DNA of 43,728 nt from Gammaproteobacteria bacterium (lineage in GTDB: Bacteria; Pseudomonadota; Gammaproteobacteria; Nitrosococcales; Methylophagaceae): the NCBI GenBank assembly GCA_014859375.1, contig JACUUH010000015.1, positions 1 to 43,728 on the forward strand, in the 5' to 3' direction. Position numbers and translations under genes: made by a program. This document shows positions 1 to 7,974 of the stretch, piece by piece. The notes under the pieces are model-generated. The model searched no databases. It was given only the letters and a program-made list of their open reading frames with translations, and had not been told where the DNA came from. Position 1 is the first letter of the stretch. Each line of letters begins with the position of its first letter.

Positions 1-142
1 GGTAAATCTGCCTTGATATCCACTAAAACAAAGGCACTGGTTATGTCATTAAAACGTGTTTTAGTGGTTTTACTAGCTATTTGTTGGTAAGTCATTGTTC
101 GTTATAGGGTAGCTGACTATTCTTATCCAGAACTGAGGTTAA
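1..142 (+). repeat. Right part of a TTAA-flanked MITE-like element (truncated by window start)
   Basis: These 142 bases align without gaps to 7833-7974, with about six substitutions (roughly 96% identity). The shared block ends with the terminal motif CTTATCCAGAACTGAGG followed by TTAA at 139-142. The left part of the element lies outside the window. No transposase is encoded. The copy abuts, and appears to truncate, the ORF at 143-355. Confidence 0.85.
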
Positions 143-355
143 TTAGCTAAAAATGTTGGTGTAGATGTCGCTTGTAAATGCACGTTCAAACATTATTCAG
201 ATCGACGTGTTCAAAAAGATAGAAGGAAGTTTGATATCGAGTTTATGGTATTTAACAGCTCTAGGCGAACTCAGCCTTTTGGTCGACGTTTTAACGATGA
301 GTTGAATAAACTACGATTTGACAAAATGTTGAGTCAAATGCATCTTGTGACATAA
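143..355 (+). pseudogene. Truncated, unrecognised Arg-rich ORF remnant
   Basis: An open frame of 70 codons runs from the end of the repeat to TAA at 353-355, with no ATG near its beginning. The in-frame stop just upstream (140-142) is supplied by the TTAA at the repeat terminus, so the element seems to have removed the 5' part of a gene. The peptide has spaced basic pairs (DRR, SRR, GRR) and a Cys-x-Cys near its start. I do not recognise the family. A 46-codon ATG ORF in another frame (165-305) overlaps it, so which frame was coding is uncertain. Confidence 0.35.
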
Positions 356-375
356 CTTTGGTGCTTTTAATTAAA

Positions 376-1353
376 CTAAGCTGGAATAGTGTCACTTAGT
401 AAATGAACGTGTTGACCATTTAAAACCAAAGCTGTTTGGTAATCAGTTAATTTCAAACTGAGTAACAGTGTTGCAGTGCCATCTTCGCTTTTAATCCAAC
501 GTACAAGTTGACCTGCGACACTGCCATCTTCGGTCAGGATATCTTGGCCAATTTCTAAACTTTCACAGTTATGTATTTGTGCAGTAAACATGCGACGACT
601 TGGCGAACCCAGATAATGCAAGCGGGCGACAATTTCTTGTCCTGGATAACAGCCTTTATTAAAGCTAACCCCACCAAGCAAGTCGAGATTAACTTGTTGT
701 GCTGTAAAGGCTTCTTTGGTTTGTGGGTAGATCATAGCTAAGCCAGAAAGGATGTCACTCAATTCCCAATAGGCAGATGATGTTAGCTGCCAATGATGTG
801 TTTTTGCATCAGTTGCCAATGCGGTTGCCTGCTCCGGACTACCCACAAATAAAAAACGATCACCATTATTAGATGGAAGCTTAATCACACTGGCTGCATT
901 GACGTCGACCGCATCAAAAATGACTTCTGGATACTCGAATAACGGTAAGTTAGTGTTGCCATTTGGTATCAATCCCAGACAAAGCTGTTGTTGGCTGACA
1001 TCGGTGATGCTAACTTTAGAACGGAGTATATACATGCTGAGGCGTTGCATTAGTCCAGCACACATTGAACTGGGTAAAATGAGATAAAAACAATCCTGGC
1101 GTCGAATAACTAAAAAGATGGCGAGTAAACGACCTTTAGGGTTGCATAAGCCCGATAATTGACCTTGGTTAATTGCTAATGCCTTGATGTCATTTGTGAC
1201 CAGGTTTTGTAGGAAGCTGGCGGCATCATCACCGCTTACTTGCAGCACACCCATTTGTGGTAGCGGGATTATGTGGGCGCTATTTTCCAATAAGGCGATG
1301 TCAGCAAGTGATGCTGGTTGCCGTTGTAATAAGTGTGTCCAAGTGAGTGTCAT
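376..1353 (-). CDS. ygfZ: Folate-binding protein YgfZ (Fe-S cluster maintenance)
   Basis: This 325-residue GcvT-like protein carries the YgfZ signature KGCYPGQE (residues 233-240), whose cysteine at about 235 is the hallmark residue. YgfZ proteins bind tetrahydrofolate and help build or repair Fe-S clusters, for example in MiaB. The N-terminal half has the usual GDDAASFLQNLVTND pattern of the aminomethyltransferase-like fold. Length fits the family (about 326 in E. coli). It is transcribed away from the ygfX-like gene at 1414. The ATG at 1353 is the only plausible start; no strong ribosome binding site is visible. The family call is secure; the exact cofactor role is from family knowledge. 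Confidence 0.93.
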   Translation of the reverse strand: MTLTWTHLLQRQPASLADIALLENSAHIIPLPQMGVLQVSGDDAASFLQNLVTNDIKALAINQGQLSGLCNPKGRLLAIFLVIRRQDCFYLILPSSMCAGLMQRLSMYILRSKVSITDVSQQQLCLGLIPNGNTNLPLFEYPEVIFDAVDVNAASVIKLPSNNGDRFLFVGSPEQATALATDAKTHHWQLTSSAYWELSDILSGLAMIYPQTKEAFTAQQVNLDLLGGVSFNKGCYPGQEIVARLHYLGSPSRRMFTAQIHNCESLEIGQDILTEDGSVAGQLVRWIKSEDGTATLLLSLKLTDYQTALVLNGQHVHLLSDTIPA

Positions 1354-1413
1354 AGTCTGTAATTTATGAGTTAAAGTAGTGTCATTGTAGCGTAGTTAGT
1401 TGGGAAACAAATA

Positions 1414-1869
1414 ATGGAATCGCAATTACAAACAAGGACAGTGTTTACTCTGCCTATTGCAAGGTCAAACAGCCTTGGTATTTATTTGCTTGCACTACAC
1501 TTAATCATGTTGATTAGCGTATTAAGTGTGGTGCATCACCTTATAGCAATGTTCGCGATAGTCGTTTTGGTGGGCTGTAGTTTTATCTATTATCTGCGAC
1601 GATATTATTTTCTAACAGATGCAATATCACCCTCAAAATTAAGTCGCGATAGTGACACTAATTGGGTTATTAGCTACAGTTCAAATACGATTAGTGAACC
1701 GTTGATGTTAGCGAGCAGTTATGTCAGTCAATATTGTGTGATTTTGTATTTTAAAGGTGCTGGCTTTTGGTCTGAAAAAGCGGTAGTTATCATGTCAGAT
1801 GCGGTTGATGGCGAACTATTTCGGCAATTGCGGGTGTATTGTCGTGATCCTAATACTTTCCAGAAATAA
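1414..1869 (+). CDS. YgfX/CptA-like small inner-membrane protein (tentative)
   Basis: The predicted 151-residue protein has two adjacent hydrophobic segments at about residues 20-60 (LLALHLIMLISVLSVVHHL and IAMFAIVVLVGCSFIYYL), followed by a soluble tail with a Trp-containing beta-rich stretch. This architecture, and the position between ygfZ and nadB, match YgfX (CptA), which in other gammaproteobacteria pairs with SdhE/YgfY. No sdhE-like ORF fits in the 44-base gap upstream, so the usual partner is missing here. The 3' end overlaps the convergent nadB by 20 bases. Sequence similarity to YgfX is weak by eye, so the name rests mainly on topology and neighbours. Confidence 0.5.
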   Translation: MESQLQTRTVFTLPIARSNSLGIYLLALHLIMLISVLSVVHHLIAMFAIVVLVGCSFIYYLRRYYFLTDAISPSKLSRDSDTNWVISYSSNTISEPLMLASSYVSQYCVILYFKGAGFWSEKAVVIMSDAVDGELFRQLRVYCRDPNTFQK

Positions 1870-3451
1870 TAGTATCTTTTGCCGGTTGAGAGTTATCTGT
1901 ATCAGGGTAATCAAGCGTGTAGTGTAGACCACGGCTTTCTTTACGGAGTAGGGCTGAGCTGATAATTAACTGGGCAACATCAGCAAGATTTCGTAGTTCT
2001 AGTAAATCACTACTAATACGGTGTTTGCTGTAATAATCTCTGATTTCATGTTGCAATAAGTTAAGTCGTTGTTGCGCTTTATGTAAGCGCTCATTGGTGC
2101 GTACGATGCCAACATAATCCCACATAAAACGGCGTAATTCATCCCAGTTATGACTGACAGAAATGGCTTCTCTTGCAGGTTTTACTCGGCTAGCGTCCCA
2201 CGGTGGAATAGTCTGGGTAATATCGGCAAAAGGCAGTTGTTGTTTGATATCAGTCGCTGCTGATTGTGCGAAGACAAGACATTCAAGGATCGAATTACTT
2301 GCCATGCGGTTAGCACCATGTAAGCCTGTGTGAGCAGTTTCACCGATAGCATATAAACCGGCAATATCAGTTTGGCCATTTAGATCCGTGATTAAGCCAC
2401 CACAGGTGTAATGTGCTGCTGGCACAACTGGGATCGGTTCTTTAGTTATGTCGATTCCAAAATGTAAACAGCGCTGATAGATGGTGGGAAAATGACTTTC
2501 AATAAAGTCTTTGGATTTATGGCTAATATCAAGGTAAACACAGTCATCACCCAGTCGTTTCATTTCATGGTCGATTGCTCGTGCAACAATATCGCGTGGT
2601 GCTAACTCTGCTTGAGGATGAAACGCATCCATAAAACGTGAACCATCAGCCAACAACAATTTTGCACCTTCACCTCGAAGTGATTCACTAATTAGAAACG
2701 ATTTGGCTTTGGGATGATATAAACAGGTTGGGTGAAATTGAATAAATTCCATATTAGCAACGCGACAGCCTGCGCGCCAACCCATGGCAATACCATCACC
2801 CGTTGATACATCTGGGTTACTGGTATAAAGATAGGCTTTGCCAGCGCCACCGGTAGCCAGGACAGTAGCGCCAGCAGTAAAGGTAACAGTGCTATCCGTT
2901 GTTATATCAAGCACATAGCAACCTAAACAATAATTGTCTTGTTGTCCCAGTTGTTTGCGACTAGAGATCAAATCGATACCGATATGGTATGGAAATAAGT
3001 GAATGTTTGAATGAGATTTGACTTTACTCAATAAGGTAGTTTCGACCTCTCTACCGGTGGCATCAGCTGAATGAATAATACGTCGGTGACTGTGGCCACC
3101 TTCTTGAGTTAAATGGTATGTTTCAGATGTGATGCCATCTTTAGTGAATGACACACCTTGATCAATCAGCCATTCGATACTGCTACGAGCATGTTCCACT
3201 GTGTAACGAACCGCTTGTTCGTTACATAAACCTACACCGGCAATTAAGGTGTCGTCAATGTGAGATTGCAACGTATCAGCCTGATCAAGTACAACAGAAA
3301 TGCCACCTTGGGCATAAAGCGATGCGCTTTCTTCAAGTTGACCTTTTGAAATTACAGCCACTTGTGCATGATCAGCCAATTGCAAGGCAAGGGTTAAACC
3401 TGCTGCGCCACTGCCAATAATAAGTACATCAAAGTGCTTTGTTTGCGTCAT
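1850..3451 (-). CDS. nadB: L-aspartate oxidase
   Basis: This 533-residue flavoprotein oxidises L-aspartate to iminoaspartate, the first step of de novo NAD synthesis. Visible marks are the N-terminal FAD dinucleotide motif IIGSGAAGLTLALQLAD (about residues 11-27), the SLYAQGG motif, the substrate-loop region HSHRRIIHSADATGREVE, and the C-terminal FAD contact TGLHGANRMASNSILECLVF. It has the Glu/His/Arg pattern of NadB rather than of succinate dehydrogenase (no covalent-flavin context or sdhB neighbour). It is divergent from rpoE, as in Pseudomonas and E. coli. Its stop overlaps the convergent ygfX-like gene. Confidence 0.96.
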   Translation of the reverse strand: MTQTKHFDVLIIGSGAAGLTLALQLADHAQVAVISKGQLEESASLYAQGGISVVLDQADTLQSHIDDTLIAGVGLCNEQAVRYTVEHARSSIEWLIDQGVSFTKDGITSETYHLTQEGGHSHRRIIHSADATGREVETTLLSKVKSHSNIHLFPYHIGIDLISSRKQLGQQDNYCLGCYVLDITTDSTVTFTAGATVLATGGAGKAYLYTSNPDVSTGDGIAMGWRAGCRVANMEFIQFHPTCLYHPKAKSFLISESLRGEGAKLLLADGSRFMDAFHPQAELAPRDIVARAIDHEMKRLGDDCVYLDISHKSKDFIESHFPTIYQRCLHFGIDITKEPIPVVPAAHYTCGGLITDLNGQTDIAGLYAIGETAHTGLHGANRMASNSILECLVFAQSAATDIKQQLPFADITQTIPPWDASRVKPAREAISVSHNWDELRRFMWDYVGIVRTNERLHKAQQRLNLLQHEIRDYYSKHRISSDLLELRNLADVAQLIISSALLRKESRGLHYTLDYPDTDNSQPAKDTIISGKY

Positions 3452-3501
3452 ATCGTTCGATTAAGAGTAGAATCACTGTACAATTATTTTGCACTGTTTA
3501 T

Positions 3502-3528
3502 GGAACAAAGTTAATTCATTATGGTCAA
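3502..3528 (+). promoter_or_regulatory. Sigma-E-type (autoregulatory) promoter for rpoE
   Basis: GGAAC at 3502-3506 and GTCAA at 3524-3528 are separated by 17 bases. This resembles the sigma-E consensus (GGAACTT, 16-17 bases, GTCTAA) and lies about 40 bases before the first rpoE start. Autoregulation of rpoE is established in other gammaproteobacteria. Neither element is perfect, so this is an inference. Confidence 0.5.
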
Positions 3529-3567
3529 TCAGACAACAAGTAAATATTACCTCCGGCAAGTCGGAGT

Positions 3568-4158
3568 ATGCCGGATAGAAGGATGAGTGTGGATTTAGAG
3601 CTGGTTCAACGCGTACAGGCGGGGGATAAAAAAGCATTTGATGTGCTTATAATGAAATATCAACAACGCATTATTCACGTTATTACTGGATTTGTACATG
3701 ATCCTGTTGAAGCTTTAGATGTTGCTCAAGAGGCGTTTATCAAAGCCTATCGCGCTATTCCAAACTTTCGGGGCGATAGTGCTTTTTATACATGGCTATA
3801 TCGAATTGCGATTAATACCTCAAAAAATCACCTCACTTCGCGTGCGCGTAGACCGCCAGCAATGGATGTCGATGCAATGGATGCAACTAACTTCTACGAT
3901 GCGCCAGAATTAAAAGACTTTGATACGCCTGAAAGTAGTTTATTAAATCATGAGCTGGAAGGTGTAATTAATAAAGCAATAGATGAGTTACCTGAAGATA
4001 CAGCGACGGCAATTAAACTACGCGAATTTGAAGGTATGAGTTATGAGGAAATTGCACAGGTTATGGATTGCCCAATAGGCACAGTGCGATCGAGGATCTT
4101 TCGTGCGCGTGAAGCAATTGATCATAAAATTAAAGAATTAACGGGTGAAGGGGAATAA
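3568..4158 (+). CDS. rpoE: RNA polymerase sigma factor RpoE (AlgU type)
   Basis: This extracytoplasmic-function sigma factor directs the envelope stress response. Region 2 is seen in DVAQEAFIKAYRAIPNFRG and SAFYTWLYRIAINT; region 4 is the C-terminal helix-turn-helix LREFEGMSYEEIAQVM / CPIGTVRSRIFRAREAI. It closely resembles P. aeruginosa AlgU. The start is ambiguous: ATG 3568 (given, longest), ATG 3583 (begins MSVDLELV, like E. coli), or GTG 3589, which alone has a well-spaced AGAAGG (3577-3582). The start region is also folded: CTCCG 3551-3555 can pair with CGGAG 3562-3566, and CCGGCA 3553-3558 with TGCCGG 3569-3574. It is the first gene of the rpoE-rseABC-mucD operon. Confidence 0.96.
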   Translation: MPDRRMSVDLELVQRVQAGDKKAFDVLIMKYQQRIIHVITGFVHDPVEALDVAQEAFIKAYRAIPNFRGDSAFYTWLYRIAINTSKNHLTSRARRPPAMDVDAMDATNFYDAPELKDFDTPESSLLNHELEGVINKAIDELPEDTATAIKLREFEGMSYEEIAQVMDCPIGTVRSRIFRAREAIDHKIKELTGEGE

Positions 4159-4724
4159 TGATGACAGTCAATTATAATGAACAGTTGTCTGCATTAGTCG
4201 ATGGTGAATTACAGGGTGAACAATTAGAACGCGTCCTGGCTTTACTAAAAACAGATGTTCAAGCACAACAACAATTACAACGCTATCAACATACCAGCGA
4301 TGTCTTACATGGCTTTACTACAAAACTACACCCCGTTGATTTATCAGAACGGCTGGCATTGGCATTGCAAGATGAGCCAACTCATACGATGCGTTCTCAG
4401 TCAAAAGCAAACGTGCTAGCTTTCCCATCACAGCTTTGGAAACAACTATCAGGACTAGCAATAGCAGCGTCAGTAGGTGCGTTAGCTGTAGTTGGTGTAA
4501 TGACTCAACCAGAAAATCAATTAGTTTCAACACCCATTCAGGTAGCAGCTTATGAGGTCGTTAACGATGCTAAACCACAATTAGCAAGTAGCAATCGTTG
4601 GACAGTTGGTGAACCTGAAGTCGAAGAACGCCTAAATACCTATCTTGTCGATCATAATGAGTATGCAGGCGCTTCTGGTGTTTTTTCTTATGCACGTGTC
4701 GTCTCTTATGATGCGGGGCAATAG
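4158..4724 (+). CDS. rseA: Anti-sigma-E factor RseA (MucA type)
   Basis: This 188-residue inner-membrane protein holds RpoE inactive until regulated proteolysis releases it. The cytoplasmic N-terminal domain begins NEQLSALVDGELQGEQLERVL, typical of RseA/MucA. A single hydrophobic segment at about residues 98-115 is followed by a periplasmic tail that would bind RseB and be cut by DegS-type proteases. There are tandem ATG codons at 4158 and 4161, the first overlapping the last base of rpoE, which implies translational coupling. Length fits the family (about 190-215). Confidence 0.92.
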   Translation: MMTVNYNEQLSALVDGELQGEQLERVLALLKTDVQAQQQLQRYQHTSDVLHGFTTKLHPVDLSERLALALQDEPTHTMRSQSKANVLAFPSQLWKQLSGLAIAASVGALAVVGVMTQPENQLVSTPIQVAAYEVVNDAKPQLASSNRWTVGEPEVEERLNTYLVDHNEYAGASGVFSYARVVSYDAGQ

Positions 4725-4727
4725 TTA

Positions 4728-5711
4728 ATGCAACAAGCGCGTCATATAATTTTGAGTCTTTGTTTGCTGATAATTCCTTTCAGCGTACATGCCGATCAAG
4801 ATGCAATGCAATTACTCCAAAGCATGGGGACTGCAGCCAAAAATTTAAATTATGATGGTGTTTTTGCCTATCAATCAGGTAATAAACTGCAATCGATTAG
4901 GATCATTCACAGATCGGATGAACGAGATGAAATAGAGCGAGTACTATCACTTAATGGTGCAGCGCGGGAAGTAATCCGAACTAATGATCTGGTAACGTGC
5001 ATATATCCTGAAGGCAAGCGTATTCATGTAAATCGTCGGCCACTGGGAAGAGGCTTTCCCAGTGATTTATTGAGCAGGCTCAGTTCAGCAACAGATTATT
5101 ATAAAGTGACCTTAGGTGATGAAAGTCGGGTTGCAGATAGATTGGCGCAAGAGTTAAGTATTACGCCTATTGATAATGACCGTTATGGCTATCGGCTATG
5201 GGTAGATAAAGCCAGTCATTTGCTGCTTAAATCCGAGCTGTTAACAGATAATAAAGACGTATTGGAAACCTTTGCCTTCTCGACAGTAACAGTCAATGCC
5301 GACATAACTGACGAAATGTTACGTCCACAGATTACCGGTCAAGAGATGACGTGGAATCGAAGTGATCTACAATCACCTAATCAAACTACAGCGATCAGGG
5401 GGCTATCAGTCTGGAAACTTGATTGGTTACCAGAAGGATTTGTATTGGTCGCACAACAAAGTCGCTTGAAAGCAAGCACAGGTAATGCAGTTGAACAACG
5501 TGTTTACAGTGATGGACTCAGCTCGGTATCAGTGTTTATTGAACAAATACATGCTGCCCACAATCACCTTAAAGGTGGGTCTAATATGGGTGCAATCAAC
5601 GCTTTTGGTACTATTTTGCATTCTCATTTTGTGACAGTAGTAGGTGAAGTGCCTGCTCATACGGTTGAGAAAATTGGAAATGCCATTCGTTATGGCAATG
5701 CAGGTCAATAA
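4728..5711 (+). CDS. rseB: Periplasmic sigma-E regulator RseB (MucB type)
   Basis: This 327-residue exported protein has a signal peptide (hydrophobic stretch at residues 7-19, likely cut after VHA at about 22). The mature N-terminal domain starts AMQLLQSMGTAAKNLNYDGVF, a characteristic RseB/MucB opening of the LolA-like fold. The C-terminal domain includes WLPEGFVLV and ends with the IGNAI region. RseB binds the RseA periplasmic domain and shields it from cleavage, and is thought to sense mislocalised lipoproteins or LPS. It begins three bases after rseA, in the same operon. Confidence 0.93.
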   Translation: MQQARHIILSLCLLIIPFSVHADQDAMQLLQSMGTAAKNLNYDGVFAYQSGNKLQSIRIIHRSDERDEIERVLSLNGAAREVIRTNDLVTCIYPEGKRIHVNRRPLGRGFPSDLLSRLSSATDYYKVTLGDESRVADRLAQELSITPIDNDRYGYRLWVDKASHLLLKSELLTDNKDVLETFAFSTVTVNADITDEMLRPQITGQEMTWNRSDLQSPNQTTAIRGLSVWKLDWLPEGFVLVAQQSRLKASTGNAVEQRVYSDGLSSVSVFIEQIHAAHNHLKGGSNMGAINAFGTILHSHFVTVVGEVPAHTVEKIGNAIRYGNAGQ

Positions 5712-6136
5712 TGATCGAACAACAAGCAAAAGTTATTGCACAAGATGATAAAACGGTCTGGCTACAAGCCGAACGTCAATCAACCTGTAGTAAATGCCAG
5801 GTTAGACAAGGCTGTGGTACCGCTATGCTTGCTAATCATGTTGGCAAACGATTTTCACGAATAGCTGTTCCCAAAACGCATGATGTCGTTATTGGTCAAG
5901 ATGTGCAATTAGCGATCCCAGAAGAGGCCTTACTACACGGTACATTTATGATGTACATCGTGCCTTTACTAGCGATGTTTGCCAGTGCAGCCATTGCACA
6001 TAGTTTAAATTTGAATGAATTAGTTGAAATTATCTTTGGTTTTGCAGGTCTATTTGCTGGGTTTTACTGGGTAAAATCGCGTTTAAATACTAGAACTGAT
6101 AGATTTCAAGCCAGAATTAGTGAGGAAAATAAATGA
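5711..6136 (+). CDS. rseC: SoxR-reducing / positive sigma-E regulator RseC family protein
   Basis: This 141-residue membrane protein has an N-terminal cytoplasmic domain with the cysteine cluster CSKCQVRQGCG (C26, C29, C35), then two hydrophobic segments at about residues 79-99 and 107-121. This is the RseC/RsxC-associated domain architecture (MucC in Pseudomonas). The family modulates sigma-E output and, in E. coli, SoxR reduction. The cysteines suggest metal or redox sensing, which is an inference. The start overlaps the rseB stop (TAATG), and the end overlaps mucD by four bases. Confidence 0.9.
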   Translation: MIEQQAKVIAQDDKTVWLQAERQSTCSKCQVRQGCGTAMLANHVGKRFSRIAVPKTHDVVIGQDVQLAIPEEALLHGTFMMYIVPLLAMFASAAIAHSLNLNELVEIIFGFAGLFAGFYWVKSRLNTRTDRFQARISEENK

Positions 6137-7551
6137 AACAAAAACAAGTTTGGACAAAATTAAGCGTTTTCTTAGCATGGGTGTTTTTAAGTTTAAATGT
6201 ATATGCAGCAAACCTGCCTGATTTCACAGAACTTGTTGCTGATAATGCTGCCGCTGTAGTCAATATCAGTGCTGTCAGTAAACAAGAAAAACGCACACTG
6301 TCTCAGATGGCACCGAACTTACAAATTCCAGAAGGCACACCCTTTGATGATTTGTTCAAACATTTTTTTGATAACCCTCAAAATAGACCACCACAGCCTT
6401 ATGAAGGTAAATCATTAGGTTCTGGATTTGTCTTGTCATCAGATGGTTACATCTTAACAAATCATCATGTGATTAAAGATGCAGACGAAATTGTAATACG
6501 ATTTAATGACCGCAGTGAGTATGAAGCCAAAGTATTGGGAAGTGACGAACGCAGTGATGTCGCCTTACTTAAAGTAGAAGCCACTGGTTTGAAAACAGTC
6601 AAACTGGGTGATTCAAAAAATCTAAAAGTGGGCGAGTGGGTGTTGGCAATTGGCACACCATTTGGCTTTGATTATTCAGCAACAGCAGGCATCATCAGTG
6701 CGTTAGGTCGTAGTTTGCCGAGCGATAGTTATGTGCCTTTTATTCAAACCGATGTTGCAATTAACCCCGGTAATTCTGGTGGCCCCTTATTTAATTTAGA
6801 TGGGGAAGTGATAGGTATCAATTCACAAATCTATAGCCGCACAGGTGGATTTATGGGGGTATCGTTTGCAATCCCTATGGATGTAGTCATGGATGTCGTT
6901 GCCCAAATTAAATCAAAAGGCTATGTCAGCCGTGGCTGGTTAGGGGTTGCAATCCAGGATGTTACGCGTGAGTTGGCAGAATCATTCGGTTTAGACAAAC
7001 CTCAGGGTGCAATTGTGTCACGAGTCATACCAAAAGGTCCTGCATCCAAAGCTGATTTTGAAGCCGGTGATGTTATTTTGAAATTTGATGGTAAAACAAT
7101 CGATAGCTCATCAGCATTGCCACCGATTGTTGGCCGCACTGAAATTGGTAAATCAGTACCAGTTGAAATCATGCGAAATAACAAACGTAAAACAATATCA
7201 GTTGTTATTGAACAATTACCTGAAGAAGAGGAAATGGCTCAGAATACCGGTAAGTCGGGTGGTTTAATTGATAAAAAGCTTGCCATTGAACTGGTTGATT
7301 TAACAGAGAAGCAACAGCAACAATACAACGCCACAGAAGGTGTGATTGTTGCCGATGTCAATCGTGGTCCAGCATCTGAGGCAGGTATTCGTCGCAGTGA
7401 TTTAATTATCAGCATTAATAATCAAAAAATTAAAGATGCAAAACACTTTCTGGAATTGTCACAGCAATTACCAATAGATAAAGCAATTCCGGTTCTAGTG
7501 CAACGTGGCGAAGGTGCGTTGTTCTTGGCATTAAAAATAGACAAAGAATAG
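6133..7551 (+). CDS. mucD: Periplasmic serine protease MucD/DegP (HtrA family)
   Basis: This 472-residue protein has a signal peptide ending about VYA (25), a trypsin-like domain, and two PDZ domains (about 265-355 and 385-465). The catalytic triad is visible: H112 in TNHHV, D142 in SDVALLKV, S215 in GNSGGP. The substrate-binding carboxylate loop (GWLGVAIQDV) precedes PDZ1. MucD degrades misfolded envelope proteins and dampens the sigma-E/AlgU response. It is the last gene of the rpoE operon, overlapping rseC by four bases and followed by a clear terminator. Length and two PDZ domains fit DegP/MucD and not the shorter one-PDZ DegS. Confidence 0.95.
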   Translation: MKQKQVWTKLSVFLAWVFLSLNVYAANLPDFTELVADNAAAVVNISAVSKQEKRTLSQMAPNLQIPEGTPFDDLFKHFFDNPQNRPPQPYEGKSLGSGFVLSSDGYILTNHHVIKDADEIVIRFNDRSEYEAKVLGSDERSDVALLKVEATGLKTVKLGDSKNLKVGEWVLAIGTPFGFDYSATAGIISALGRSLPSDSYVPFIQTDVAINPGNSGGPLFNLDGEVIGINSQIYSRTGGFMGVSFAIPMDVVMDVVAQIKSKGYVSRGWLGVAIQDVTRELAESFGLDKPQGAIVSRVIPKGPASKADFEAGDVILKFDGKTIDSSSALPPIVGRTEIGKSVPVEIMRNNKRKTISVVIEQLPEEEEMAQNTGKSGGLIDKKLAIELVDLTEKQQQQYNATEGVIVADVNRGPASEAGIRRSDLIISINNQKIKDAKHFLELSQQLPIDKAIPVLVQRGEGALFLALKIDKE

Positions 7552-7622
7552 ACTGGCTAAACAAGGCATTTGAAGTTTGACAGCAGGCTATTTGTCGTAA
7601 AACATAGCAGTCAACGAGTACA

Positions 7623-7658
7623 AATCGGTCAGCAACATCTGTTCTGGCCGATTTTTTT
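7623..7658 (+). terminator. Rho-independent terminator of the rpoE-mucD operon
   Basis: The inverted repeat AATCGGTCAG (7623-7632) / CTGGCCGATT (7644-7653) forms a 10-bp stem with one G-U pair, followed by a run of T to 7658. It lies 72 bases after the mucD stop. Confidence 0.85.
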
Positions 7659-7739
7659 AACTTAATTTAACCCCAAATTGGGGGTATTAACAACGACACC
7701 GTCATTCTCGCAATCTTCTAGCGGGAATCTATATCTATT

Positions 7740-7974
7740 TTAACCTCAGTTCTGGATAAGCACAGCCATCCAGCACCTTTTTTTTAGCGGCTATCCGCGT
7801 TAGATTTTCTTGCAATAGCTGGGCTATTGCTAGGTAAATCTGCCTTGATATCCACTAAAACAAAGGCACTGGTTATGTGATTAAAACTGGTTTTAGTGGT
7901 TTCACCAGCTATTTGTTGGTAAGTCATTGTTCGTTATAGAGTAGCTGACTATTCTTATCCAGAACTGAGGTTAA
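7740..7974. mobile_element. Intact MITE-like element with TTAA target duplication
   Basis: A 227-bp element (7744-7970) is bounded by perfect terminal inverted repeats beginning CCTCAGTTCTGGATAAG and is flanked by TTAA on both sides (7740-7743, 7971-7974). The outer bases extend the inverted repeat to 30 bp (7731-7760 / 7954-7983), because the element sits in the centre of a palindromic target. Inside are two hairpins: GCAATAGC / GCTATTGC (7812-7819 / 7823-7830) and CCACTAAAAC / GTTTTAGTGG (7852-7861 / 7890-7899). No transposase is encoded, so it must be moved in trans. TTAA plus CC ends are reminiscent of IS1380/piggyBac-like elements, which is an inference. A second copy is at 1-142. Confidence 0.8.

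Noticed and set aside
7671-7684. CCCCAA/TTGGGG palindrome after the mucD terminator
   Set aside because: Short, one-base loop, no T-run and no other copies seen; likely incidental.
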